A stretch of DNA of 64,000 bases from Eubacteriales bacterium. Its GTDB lineage: Bacteria; Bacillota; Clostridia; Lachnospirales; Lachnospiraceae. The notes under the pieces were generated by a model. That model had not been told where the DNA came from. It searched no databases and saw nothing but the letters and a program-made list of their open reading frames with translations. The translations under genes were made by a program, and so were the position numbers. How positions within the stretch are numbered: the stretch's first letter is position 1; each line of letters begins with the position of its first letter. This document shows, in pieces, positions 53,265-62,067 of this stretch. The stretch lies in the NCBI GenBank assembly GCA_030536995.1, contig JAUNOY010000004.1, positions 1 to 64,000 on the forward strand, read 5' to 3'.

Positions 53265-54239
53265 ATGACAGATAGTTATGGAAGAAATATTGATTACATC
53301 AGAATTTCCATTACAGACAGATGTAATCTGAGATGCGTCTACTGTATGCCGGAAGAAGGGGTAGAGCCGGTATCACATGATGAAATTTTAAGTTTTGACG
53401 AAATTATCCGCCTGACGGAAATTTTTGCATCTGTTGGTATCAAAAAAGTGAAGCTTACCGGAGGAGAACCTCTTGTCCGCAAAGGAGCAGTGGAACTTAT
53501 AAAGAAGCTGAAAGAGATTCAGGGGATTGAACAGGTGACCATAACGACAAACGGGATTTGTCTCACAGAGACAATGAAAGGGCTGGCTGAGGCTGGAATT
53601 GACGGTATTAATCTAAGCCTTGACACCCTGAATCCGGAGGCGTTTGAAAAGATTTCCAGACGGACATGCTTTGATAAGGTGATGGAGGGATTTGAAGAAG
53701 CTCTGAAATATCCGGAAATTCCGCTGAAAATCAACTGTGTCCCCATGGGAATAGAAGGACAGAACGTGCTGGAGCTGGCGGAGCTTGCCCGGAAATATCC
53801 GGTACATGTGCGCTATATCGAAATGATGCCTATTGGTCTTGGAAGACAGTTTATCTGCAAAACAGAAGATGAAATTCTAAGTGAACTGGAAGAGCATTAC
53901 GGTAAATATGAAGTATACAGTCAGAAGCTTGGAAACGGGCCGGGACATTATTATCAGTTTGAAGGTTTTAAAGGGAAAATCGGTTTTATCAGTGCAATGA
54001 GCCATAAATTCTGCGATTCCTGTAATCGTGTGCGGATTACAGCGCAGGGATATTTAAAGACCTGCCTGCAGTATGACGTAGGCAGTGACCTTCGCAGGCT
54101 TATGCGCGGCGCAGCTTCTGATGAAGAAATACGGGAAGCGATATGTGACGCCATATCGAGAAAGCCACTGAGCCATCAGTTTACGGAAGCGTTTACTGAG
54201 CACAGGGAAGAACATATGATGTCTCAAATCGGCGGCTGA
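53265..54239 (+). CDS. moaA: GTP 3',8-cyclase MoaA
   Basis: A 324-residue radical-SAM enzyme, the first step of molybdenum cofactor synthesis. N-terminal radical-SAM cluster CNLRCVYC, the GGEP motif in LTGGEPLV, the C-terminal cluster CDSCNRVRITAQGYLKTC, and the terminal ...QIGG double glycine are all intact. Start ATG 53265 follows GGGAG and fits the family N-terminus; an upstream in-frame ATG overlaps the promoter. No other moa, mod or molybdoenzyme genes are in the window, so moaA stands alone here. Confidence 0.94.
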   Translation: MTDSYGRNIDYIRISITDRCNLRCVYCMPEEGVEPVSHDEILSFDEIIRLTEIFASVGIKKVKLTGGEPLVRKGAVELIKKLKEIQGIEQVTITTNGICLTETMKGLAEAGIDGINLSLDTLNPEAFEKISRRTCFDKVMEGFEEALKYPEIPLKINCVPMGIEGQNVLELAELARKYPVHVRYIEMMPIGLGRQFICKTEDEILSELEEHYGKYEVYSQKLGNGPGHYYQFEGFKGKIGFISAMSHKFCDSCNRVRITAQGYLKTCLQYDVGSDLRRLMRGAASDEEIREAICDAISRKPLSHQFTEAFTEHREEHMMSQIGG

Positions 54240-54277
54240 GTATAGGGAACAGGCATACAATAGAAAGGAGAACTTCT

Positions 54278-55462
54278 ATGGGATTAATAAAAGCAGGGCT
54301 TGGAGCAGCAGGAGGAACTCTGGCAGACCAGTGGAAGGAGTTTTTTTACTGTGACGCTATGGATAAGGATGTCCTTGTGGTAAAAGGGCGTAAACAGGTG
54401 AACCGGCGCTTTTCCGGAAACAGGGGAAACGACAATATTATTACAGACGGTTCCAAAATTGCAGTGGCAGACGGTCAGTGTATGATGATTGTGGAGCAGG
54501 GCAAAGTCGTGGAAGTTTGTGCAGAACCGGGAGAGTTTATCTACGATGCCTCTTCTGAGCCGACGATTTTCAGGGGAAGTCTGGGAGAAGGAGTTCTCCG
54601 TACTTTTGAAACTGCAAAAAAACGCTTTTTTCAGGGCGGCGATACGGGAAAAGACCAGAGAGTCTATTATTTTAATACAAAGGAGCTGGTAGACAATAAG
54701 TTTGGAACAGCAAATCCCGTTCCTTTCCGCGTAGTTGACAGAAACATTGGACTTGACCTCGACGTATCTGTACGCTGCAACGGAGTGTATTCCTATAAGA
54801 TAGAAGACCCCCTTCTTTTTTATATGAATGTGTGCGGAAATGTGGAGCAGGAATATACAGGGGAAGAGATTGAAAGTCAGTTAAAGGCTGAATTTATCAG
54901 CGCTCTGCAGCCTGCTCTGGGCAGTCTTTCCCAGTTGGAAATCCGTCCAAGCGCCATACCTGCGCATGTAGGGGAGCTTGCAGATGCTATGAACCGAACT
55001 CTTAGCAGGAAATGGAGAGAGCTTCGCGGACTTTCCGTTGTTTCCATTGCCTTAAATTCTGTGACTCTGCCGGAAGAGGATGCCCAGATGATTAAATTTG
55101 CCCAGAAAAACGCCATGTTCCGCGACCCTGCAATGGCAGCGGCGAATCTGGCAGGAGTGCAGGCAGACGCTATGAAAGCGGCAGCCTCCAATGCGGCGGG
55201 CGCAATGACCGGCTTTATGGGAATGGGCATGGCGAATCAGGCGGGAGGAATGAATCTACAGGAACTTTATCAGATGGGAGCGCAGCAGACACAGCAGTCC
55301 GGCGTATGGCAGTGCTCCTGCGGAACAAAAAATACAGGAAAATTTTGTTCAGAATGCGGACAGATGAATCCTTTGCTCAACCAGCCGTGGAGATGTAGCT
55401 GCGGAGCGGTAAACAAGGGGAAATTCTGTTCCGAGTGCGGAAGTCCCAGACCTTCGGTTTAA
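54278..55462 (+). CDS. SPFH domain protein, YdjI-like
   Basis: A 394-residue SPFH/virion-core-like protein related to B. subtilis YdjI. N-terminal DQWKEFFYCDAMDKDVLVVK, the membrane-interacting SPFH core, a Met/Ala/Gly-rich segment (about 275-340), and two C-terminal zinc ribbons (CSCGTKNTGKFCSECG and CSCGAVNKGKFCSECG). In B. subtilis the YdjGHI set recruits the PspA-like protein YdjF to the membrane under stress; no PspA gene is in this window. It is followed 16 bp later by the zinc-ribbon/TPM gene. Confidence 0.82.
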   Translation: MGLIKAGLGAAGGTLADQWKEFFYCDAMDKDVLVVKGRKQVNRRFSGNRGNDNIITDGSKIAVADGQCMMIVEQGKVVEVCAEPGEFIYDASSEPTIFRGSLGEGVLRTFETAKKRFFQGGDTGKDQRVYYFNTKELVDNKFGTANPVPFRVVDRNIGLDLDVSVRCNGVYSYKIEDPLLFYMNVCGNVEQEYTGEEIESQLKAEFISALQPALGSLSQLEIRPSAIPAHVGELADAMNRTLSRKWRELRGLSVVSIALNSVTLPEEDAQMIKFAQKNAMFRDPAMAAANLAGVQADAMKAAASNAAGAMTGFMGMGMANQAGGMNLQELYQMGAQQTQQSGVWQCSCGTKNTGKFCSECGQMNPLLNQPWRCSCGAVNKGKFCSECGSPRPSV

Positions 55463-55478
55463 TGCAGGAGGAGCGTGA

Positions 55479-57311
55479 ATGGCTGAATTAAAAGAATTTA
55501 AATGCCCTGCCTGCGGCGGCGCTCTGGAATTCGACAGTAAGGTACAGAAGATGAAATGTCCGTACTGCGATACAGAATTTGAGGTAGAGTCTGTCAGAGC
55601 TTACGAGGAAGAAATAAGTAGTGAGAAAGGTGACGATATAAACTGGGACACTTCCGGCGGTATGCAGTGGCAGGAGGGCGAAACAGAGGGAATGAAGGTC
55701 TATACATGCGAATCCTGCGGCGGTGAGATTGTGGGAGATGCAAACACCGGAGTTACAAGCTGTCCTTACTGCGGAAATCCCGTGCTTGTGACAAAGAACT
55801 TTTCGGGAGACCTTCGGCCTGATTATGTGATTCCATTTAAACTTGGGAAAAAAGCGGCGAAAAATGCCTATCTGAAACATATTCAGAAGAAACCTCTTCT
55901 GCCTAAAGTGTTTAAAGACGAAAACCACATTGAGGAGATAAAAGGGATTTATGTACCGTTCTGGCTGTTTGATGCAGATGCACAGGCGAATGTGAGATAT
56001 CGCGCAACCAGAACAAGAATGTGGTCGGATTCGAACTATAATTATACGAAAACCAGAGTTTATTCTGTGAGAAGAGAAGGAGAAATCGGGTTCGAAAATG
56101 TACCGGCAGACGGTTCCTCCAAAATGCCAGATGACCTTATGGAATCTATAGAACCTTTTTACTTTAAAGATGCCAAAGACTTCAATACAGCATATCTTGC
56201 CGGATATTTTGCAGACAAATACGATGTGGACGCTTCCTCGTGCGAGGAGCGGGCAAATGAGAGGATTCGTGAAAGCACAGAAGATGCCTTTCGCGACACG
56301 GTTAAAGGCTACAGCAGCGTCACACCGGAGCATACCGGAATTTCGCTTTCTCATGGTAAACTGAAATATGCCCTGTATCCTGTGTGGATTTTAAACACAG
56401 TCTGGAAGGGGGAGAAATATACCTTTGCCATGAACGGACAGACAGGAAAGCTTACAGGGGATTTACCTGTAGACAGAAAGGCGTTCTGGAAATGGTTTAC
56501 AGGGATTGCAGTGGCTGCCGGAGCTGTCATCTACTCAATTGCCGCCGCAGTGAATGCTTTTGGAGCAGGAATTCCGGCAGAAAGGCAGCTTCCCAGACTT
56601 GTAGATGAGGCGGAACTTCTCACAGAGGAAGAAAGCTGGTCTTTGGAAGAAAGACTGGATGAACTAAGCGAGAAGTATCAGTGCGATATAGCGATTGTCA
56701 CCACAGAAGATACAGAGGGAAAAAGCGCTGCTGCCTATGCCGATGATTTTTATGATTACAATGGATATGGAATGGGAGAGGGAGATGATGGAATCCTTCT
56801 TCTTGTGGATATGGGCGACAGAGAATGGGCAATGTCTACATACGGATTTGGAATCACGGCGTTTACAGACAGGGGGCAGAAATATCTTTCCGATAAATTT
56901 CTTCCTTATCTGACAGACGGAGATTACATGGAAGCTTTTACTGTTTATGCAGACCTCTGCGGGGATTTCCTGAAGCAGGCAAAAAACGGGGAACCTTTTG
57001 GAGAGGGGAATCTTCCCAGAGAACCCCTGTCTGTCTGGTGGATTTTCGGTTCTCTGACAGGAGGAGCTCTGGTGGCGTTTATTATTACCGGATTTATGGA
57101 GATTCAGATGAAAAGCGCCCGGAAACAGAAGAATGCAGGCGCTTATATAAAAAAAGGAAGTCTTAAACTTACAGGGAGCAGCGATATATATCTGTACAGC
57201 CATGTAACCAGAACGCCAAAACCCAAAGATAACGATTCTTCGGGAGGCGGAAGTTCTGTACATACCAGTTCCTCAGGGCGCAGTCACGGCGGTTCCAGCG
57301 GTTCTTTTTAA
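55479..57311 (+). CDS. zinc-ribbon + TPM domain membrane protein
   Basis: A 610-residue protein joining parts that are separate genes in B. subtilis (YdjG-like and YdjH-like). Two zinc ribbons at the N-terminus (CPACGGAL...CPYC, and CESCGGEIV...CPYCG), a soluble middle domain (about 110-320) with KGIYVPFWLFDADAQANVRY, a transmembrane helix (about 345-362), a TPM_phosphatase domain (about 370-505), another helix, and a Gly/Ser-rich tail SSGRSHGGSSGSF. Residues before the first helix are cytosolic and the TPM domain is outside. Together with the SPFH gene it forms a membrane-associated module of unknown job. Confidence 0.85.
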   Translation: MAELKEFKCPACGGALEFDSKVQKMKCPYCDTEFEVESVRAYEEEISSEKGDDINWDTSGGMQWQEGETEGMKVYTCESCGGEIVGDANTGVTSCPYCGNPVLVTKNFSGDLRPDYVIPFKLGKKAAKNAYLKHIQKKPLLPKVFKDENHIEEIKGIYVPFWLFDADAQANVRYRATRTRMWSDSNYNYTKTRVYSVRREGEIGFENVPADGSSKMPDDLMESIEPFYFKDAKDFNTAYLAGYFADKYDVDASSCEERANERIRESTEDAFRDTVKGYSSVTPEHTGISLSHGKLKYALYPVWILNTVWKGEKYTFAMNGQTGKLTGDLPVDRKAFWKWFTGIAVAAGAVIYSIAAAVNAFGAGIPAERQLPRLVDEAELLTEEESWSLEERLDELSEKYQCDIAIVTTEDTEGKSAAAYADDFYDYNGYGMGEGDDGILLLVDMGDREWAMSTYGFGITAFTDRGQKYLSDKFLPYLTDGDYMEAFTVYADLCGDFLKQAKNGEPFGEGNLPREPLSVWWIFGSLTGGALVAFIITGFMEIQMKSARKQKNAGAYIKKGSLKLTGSSDIYLYSHVTRTPKPKDNDSSGGGSSVHTSSSGRSHGGSSGSF

Positions 57312-57320
57312 AATAATTAA

Positions 57321-57373
57321 AAAGGCAGTCGTTAATATCTCAGGTTTATGAGAAAAACGACTGTCTTTTTTGA
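57321..57373. terminator. bidirectional terminator
   Basis: AAAGGCAGTCGTT (57321-57333) / AACGACTGTCTTT (57356-57368), with an inner CTCA/TGAG stem. T-rich on both strands. Confidence 0.82.
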
Positions 57374-57380
57374 TTATAGG

Positions 57381-58205
57381 TCAGAAAAGTTCCGGCCAGA
57401 ATTTGCGGATTACATATTCCACACCGTCCTCATCGTTAGACAGGGTAATGAAATCTGCCACATCCTTAACTGCCTGCTGGGCATTTGCCATGGCAACTCC
57501 CATTCCGGCATACTGAATCATAGTAAGGTCGTTAAAGCCATCGCCGCAGCAGACCATCTCTTCACGTTTTATTCCGAGTATTTTCAGAAGTTTGGAAAGA
57601 CAGTATGCCTTATCTACGTTCTGAGGCATGATTTCCAGAAAATAAGGTTCAGAACGGAAAACATTGGCTTCAAAACGGTATTTGTCTGCAATTACAGGTT
57701 CGATACATTCAAGAATATCAGGATCTCCTGTGATGAGACACTTGGTTACCGGATGAGTAATATGCCGTACAAAACGGTCTTTACAGTCTATGATTGGAAT
57801 ACTGCAGATTTGCGCTTCTTTTTCTGTGTATTGGTCAGGCCTTCGTCCGGCAAGAATCGCAGAATCACCTTCTGCGTAAGTAAGGATGCCGACATCATAT
57901 TTACAGGCATCTTCAAAAACCCTTCTGGGAATAGAAGCGGGAAGTGTTTTGCTGTATACAAGCTCTTTTGTTTTCCAGTTGATGATTTTTGCCCCGTTGA
58001 AGCAAAGCGCGTAGCTTCCGTAAGCGCCAAAATCAAATTCTTCTGCAATGGGTGCAACTCCGGGAGTCGGGCGTCCGGAGGCGATTGCGACAGGTACGCC
58101 TGCCTTGAGAAGGCGGATAACAGCGTCCCTGGTTTTGGGAGTGACCTGTTTCTGAGAATTGGTAGCAGTTCCGTCAATATCCAAGACTAATAATTTATAG
58201 TTCAT
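57381..58205 (-). CDS. Cof-type HAD-IIB phosphatase
   Basis: A 274-residue Cof/YidA-like HAD phosphatase. Motif I LVLDIDGTATNSQ (D-x-D-G-T), motif II ASGRPTPGV, and the C-terminal CCGDGFNDLTMI with GVAMANAQQAVKDVADFIT (motifs III/IV) are all intact. It acts on phosphorylated sugars, PLP or similar small phosphates; specificity is not evident. It is flanked by a shared terminator and by the TRAP transporter promoter. Confidence 0.9.
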   Translation of the reverse strand: MNYKLLVLDIDGTATNSQKQVTPKTRDAVIRLLKAGVPVAIASGRPTPGVAPIAEEFDFGAYGSYALCFNGAKIINWKTKELVYSKTLPASIPRRVFEDACKYDVGILTYAEGDSAILAGRRPDQYTEKEAQICSIPIIDCKDRFVRHITHPVTKCLITGDPDILECIEPVIADKYRFEANVFRSEPYFLEIMPQNVDKAYCLSKLLKILGIKREEMVCCGDGFNDLTMIQYAGMGVAMANAQQAVKDVADFITLSNDEDGVEYVIRKFWPELF

Positions 58206-58342
58206 GTTTCTTTAATCCTTTTCGTAAAAAATTCTTTATAGTTTTATTTTGCCATAGGAATCAGGAGGTGTCAATGGAATTTTGGCTCGTTGCTGTGAGT
58301 GAGGAGGCAATAAGATTTATGTAAAAAAATAGGGAAATTCTA

Positions 58343-58371
58343 TTGACTATTTCACAGATTGGTTATAAAAT
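58343..58371 (+). promoter_or_regulatory. promoter of the TRAP operon
   Basis: TTGACT (58343-58348), 17 bp, TAAAAT (58366-58371). Confidence 0.65.
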
Positions 58372-58469
58372 TGCTTTAATTCACTAAAAAGATGCAACTT
58401 AAAAGCGAAGACACAGTGAAATTGAAAAGCGGCATCGAAAGTGATAGTTTAACTAAGGGGGAGGAGAAC

Positions 58470-58961
58470 ATGTCAATCTACAAAAAAATCATGAATGCAC
58501 TTGCATCTGTGGAAAAAGCTGTGCTTGCAGTGTCCACACTTCTGATTCTTGTGCTCACAGTGGGAAACGTATTTTCCCGAAAAGTCATCCATCGTTCCTG
58601 GTCCTTTACAGAGGAACTGGTAGTGGCGGTGTTTGTACTCATTACGCTTCTGGCTGCAGCTCTTGCATGCCGTGAGGGAGAGCTGGTAAGTCTGACACTT
58701 ATTACAGACCGTCTTCCGAAGAAACTTAAAAAGCCTTCCGTGATTCTCATTACGGTGCTCAGTCTGATTTTTACAGCCATTCTTTTATACTACGGAATGG
58801 ACAAGGTAATGACTCAGCTTGCAAACGGAAAGAGAACCTTCGTGCTGAACTGGCCGGAGTGGATTTTCTGGTCCTTTATACCGATAGGGGCAGGCTGTAT
58901 GATTCTTCATATTATAGAATTCTGTCTTGATTTCTGCAAAAACGAAAAGGAGGGAAAATAA
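58470..58961 (+). CDS. dctQ: TRAP transporter small permease DctQ
   Basis: A 163-residue DctQ-type subunit with four helices, including SWSFTEELVVAVFVLITLLA (the conserved E-E-L loop) and a C-terminal helix. Start ATG 58470 follows GGGGGAGGAG. It pairs with the large permease directly downstream (58962), the two genes being adjacent with no gap. Tripartite TRAP systems move organic acids (sialate, C4-dicarboxylates, N-acetyl compounds) with Na+. Confidence 0.9.
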   Translation: MSIYKKIMNALASVEKAVLAVSTLLILVLTVGNVFSRKVIHRSWSFTEELVVAVFVLITLLAAALACREGELVSLTLITDRLPKKLKKPSVILITVLSLIFTAILLYYGMDKVMTQLANGKRTFVLNWPEWIFWSFIPIGAGCMILHIIEFCLDFCKNEKEGK

Positions 58962-61301
58962 ATGATCAGTGCAATTTTATTTATATCCTTCTTTATCTTT
59001 TTGATTCTGGGGGTACCCATTGGAGTCTGTCTTGGATTGTCCTCTATTTGTGCAATCCTGTATTCCGGTACGTCACTGACAATTGTTGCGACAAATATGT
59101 ATTCCGGAATCAGTAAATTCCTGCTTCTGGCAATTCCTTTTTTTGTTCTTTCCGGAAACATTATGGCAAGAGCCGGAATTTCCAAAAGACTGATTAAATT
59201 TGTAGATACCTGTGTGGGACACAGAAGAGGCGGTATTGCCATTGTATGTGTAATCGTTGCCTGCTTCTTTGGCGCGATTTCCGGTTCCGGTCCTGCAACA
59301 GTTGCAGCTCTCGGCGCGGTGCTGATTCCGGCTATGGTGGAAGAAGGTGGTTTCAGCGCGGCATTTTCCACGGCATTGATGGCAACTGCAAGCTCGGTGG
59401 CGATTGTCATACCGCCAAGTATTGCGTTCGTAGTATATGCCTCCATTACTGGCGTATCTATTTCCGATATGTTCCTGGCAGGTATTGTTCCCGGTATACT
59501 GATGGGGGTTGCCCTTGTAATCGTAGTAATGATAGAGGCGAGAAGGAAAAATATCCGTCCGGTACGGAAAAAAGCCAGTGCAAAAGAGCGCTGGATGGCA
59601 TTTAAAGATGCATTCTGGGGATTCCTGATGCCGGTTATCATCCTTGGCGGTATTTACGGAGGAATCTTTACACCTACAGAAGCGGCGGCAGTTTCTGTTG
59701 TTTACGGTCTTTTGGTAGGTATGGTAATTTACCGTGAAGTAAAGATTCGGGATCTTTTTGATATCCTGATAGATTCTGCAAAGACGACAGGCGGAATCAT
59801 GTTGATTGTTGCAAGTGCATCTCTGTTTTCCTTTGTCTGTACGAAATTCGGAATTGCACAGGCTGCCTCCGGACTTCTGGGCGCAATTGCAAATAATCAG
59901 TTTGTCTTCCTTTTGATTGTAAACGTGATTTTCCTCATTGCAGGCTGCTTTATTGATGCAAACTCTGCAATGTACATTTTTATTCCGATTATGCTTCCCG
60001 TATGCAAAGCCCTTGGCTACGATGTAGTTGCATTCGGTGTTATGGCAACGGTAAACCTTGCGATTGGACAGGTAACACCTCCGGTTGGCGTAAATCTCTT
60101 TGTTGCAATCGGTATAAAGATTAAAAAAGGTATGGAAGTTACCCTGCAGCAGATTTCCAAAGCGGTTGTGCCTATGATTGCTGCAAGTGTGGCAGTTCTT
60201 CTTATTGTTTCCTATGTGCCTGCCGTTTCTACAGGACTTCCTAAAGCACTCGCAAAAAATGGGGCGTACACAGGAAATCAGGCATCCGGTGAAGTAAGGG
60301 AAACCAAGGATGGAGGAAATCATTCCTTTAATGAGATTGGAGACTATACAGACCTTGACTGGCCGGAAATGACATGGAATTTCGCCTGCTCTACAACTGA
60401 GACAAGCACCTGGGCTGACGGAGGTCGTAAATTTGGCGAGCTGATGGAAAAGGCTACCGGAGGCAAGGTAAAAGTAAATATTTATGCAGCAGACCAGCTT
60501 ACAAACGGAAATCAGTCAGAGGGAATTCAGGCTTTGATGAACGGCGACCCTGTACAGATTTCCATGCATTCAAATCTGATTTATTCGGCATTCGATCCTA
60601 GATTTAACGTGGTATCTCTTCCGTTTGCATACAGTTCTTATGAGGATGCAGATGCGAAATTTGACGGAGAAGCAGGAGAGAAGCTGAAAGGAATTCTGGA
60701 CGAGTACGGTCTGCACTGTATGGGAATCGCGGAGAACGGTTTCCGTCAGCTTACCAACAGTGTCCGTGAGATAAAATCTGTGGATGATATGAAAAACCTG
60801 AAAATCCGTGTAGCAGGTTCCAATCTTCTTATGGAATGTTACAAGAGATGGGGAGCAGACGCCACAAATATGAACTGGTCTGAAACTTATACTGCATTAC
60901 AGCAGAATACAGTAGAAGGTCAGGAGAATCCGCTTCCGGCTATCGATGCAGCCAGCGTACAGGAGGTACAGCCATACTGTTCCATGTGGGATGCAATCTA
61001 TGACTGTCTGTTCTTCTGTATTAATCAGGATATTTATGATGCTCTGACACCGGAGCAGCAGGCAGTGGTGGATGAAGCCGGACAAAAGGCGGTGGAGTAT
61101 GAGAGATATATCAACCGTTCTGACGATGAAGAAATCAAATCACGCTGGGCTGATAAAAACGGCGTGACAATTACAGAAAAAGAAGAGATAGATATTGATT
61201 CCTTCAGGGAGGCGGTAGAAGGAATTGATGAATGGTTTGTTGAAGAACTGGAGAAACAGGGCTATAAAGACGGAAAAGAGCTGGTAGATTCTTTTCGCTG
61301 A
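58962..61301 (+). CDS. TRAP large permease fused to DctP binding protein
   Basis: A 779-residue fusion. Residues 1-426 are DctM: FLILGVPIGVCLGLSSICAI, the helices IMARAGISKRLIKFVD, FFGAISGSGPATVAALGAVL, the later TPTEAAAVSVVYGLLV, and QVTPPVGVNLFVAIGI. Residues about 465-779 are a DctP substrate-binding protein: GGRKFGELMEKATGGKVKVN, VSLPFAYSSYEDADAKFDGE and the lobe WSETYTALQQNTVEGQENPL. A 35-residue linker joins them. There is no signal peptide and no separate dctP, so the binding lobe must lie outside next to the last helix. DctP-DctM fusion is rare or perhaps undescribed. Confidence 0.85.
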   Translation: MISAILFISFFIFLILGVPIGVCLGLSSICAILYSGTSLTIVATNMYSGISKFLLLAIPFFVLSGNIMARAGISKRLIKFVDTCVGHRRGGIAIVCVIVACFFGAISGSGPATVAALGAVLIPAMVEEGGFSAAFSTALMATASSVAIVIPPSIAFVVYASITGVSISDMFLAGIVPGILMGVALVIVVMIEARRKNIRPVRKKASAKERWMAFKDAFWGFLMPVIILGGIYGGIFTPTEAAAVSVVYGLLVGMVIYREVKIRDLFDILIDSAKTTGGIMLIVASASLFSFVCTKFGIAQAASGLLGAIANNQFVFLLIVNVIFLIAGCFIDANSAMYIFIPIMLPVCKALGYDVVAFGVMATVNLAIGQVTPPVGVNLFVAIGIKIKKGMEVTLQQISKAVVPMIAASVAVLLIVSYVPAVSTGLPKALAKNGAYTGNQASGEVRETKDGGNHSFNEIGDYTDLDWPEMTWNFACSTTETSTWADGGRKFGELMEKATGGKVKVNIYAADQLTNGNQSEGIQALMNGDPVQISMHSNLIYSAFDPRFNVVSLPFAYSSYEDADAKFDGEAGEKLKGILDEYGLHCMGIAENGFRQLTNSVREIKSVDDMKNLKIRVAGSNLLMECYKRWGADATNMNWSETYTALQQNTVEGQENPLPAIDAASVQEVQPYCSMWDAIYDCLFFCINQDIYDALTPEQQAVVDEAGQKAVEYERYINRSDDEEIKSRWADKNGVTITEKEEIDIDSFREAVEGIDEWFVEELEKQGYKDGKELVDSFR

Positions 61302-61321
61302 TTCGATAGTGTTTTCTTAAA

Positions 61322-61363
61322 AATGAGGGTTGAGGGGATTATAAAATCCCTTCAACCCTCATT
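61322..61363. terminator. terminator between TRAP and LysE genes
   Basis: AATGAGGGTTGA (61322-61333) / TCAACCCTCATT (61352-61363) with inner GGGATT-like stem. The lysE-like stop codon lies inside it. Confidence 0.8.
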
Positions 61364-61932
61364 GCGCACAATAAAAGAAGCGCCGCCATTATAAGATTCA
61401 TGGCTTTGTACTGTTTCTCGTAAAAGCGTTTCAGGATGTTTCCCGCAAATACCCAGATGAGATTTCCAAGCGCGCCGAGAATCATCAGATAAACGGCGAA
61501 CAGGAAAAGAACAGGCACACGCTGCTCATAGGGCAGGATGAACGAAGAAAACATGGTCAGTCCGTAAATGATGATTTTTACGTTTATGAGCTGAAGAAAG
61601 ATTCCCATAAAGTAGGAAGGCTCTTTTTCGGCCTCAGCCTCTGCCGGCGGCTTTCGTCTGACAGTCTGCCATGCCAGATAGAGCAGGTAGGCAGCGCCTA
61701 CATGTTTCATCATATTCTGGATTCCTGGGACAATGTTTCCAAGGGTGCTGCAAAACAGTCCGCTTAAACACATAAGAGTAAGAGAACCTGTCCAGATACC
61801 CAGAAGAAGCTTCAGATTCTTTCTGGCGCCGTATTTACTGGCTGTGGACAGAAGCAGGATGTTGTTTGGACCCGGAGACCAGACAGTGACGCAGGCAGTG
61901 ACTGTCATGTCAAGAAATAATGAGAAGGGCAT
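61339..61932 (-). CDS. LysE family translocator
   Basis: A 197-residue LysE/RhtB-family amino-acid exporter with six helices. Family blocks: TVTACVTVWSPGPNNILLLS at the N-terminus, KYGARKNLKLLLGIWTGSLT and INVKIIIYGLTMFSSFILPY. Substrate unknown (Lys, homoserine/Thr and others). Start at 61932 has only a weak ribosome binding site. No LysR-type regulator is adjacent. Confidence 0.85.
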   Translation of the reverse strand: MPFSLFLDMTVTACVTVWSPGPNNILLLSTASKYGARKNLKLLLGIWTGSLTLMCLSGLFCSTLGNIVPGIQNMMKHVGAAYLLYLAWQTVRRKPPAEAEAEKEPSYFMGIFLQLINVKIIIYGLTMFSSFILPYEQRVPVLFLFAVYLMILGALGNLIWVFAGNILKRFYEKQYKAMNLIMAALLLLCAMRVEGIL

Positions 61933-62067
61933 GATATAAATTCCTGTCGTAACTGTGAATGTTGTGAACAGTTACTTCCTTTCGCAGTTTCCTCCGAAGA
62001 GGATTTCATATGAAAATTATATCATACTTCTTTCGGCAAAATCCAGAGTCTGTTTGAAAATCCGTTT

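Noticed and set aside
57348..58190. Long plus-strand frame opposite the HAD phosphatase
   Set aside because: Fully antisense to a clearly conserved HAD gene; composition is that of a shadow frame.
59073..60323. 416-codon minus-strand frame opposite the TRAP permease
   Set aside because: Cys/His/Asn-rich low-complexity translation; shadow of DctM on the other strand.
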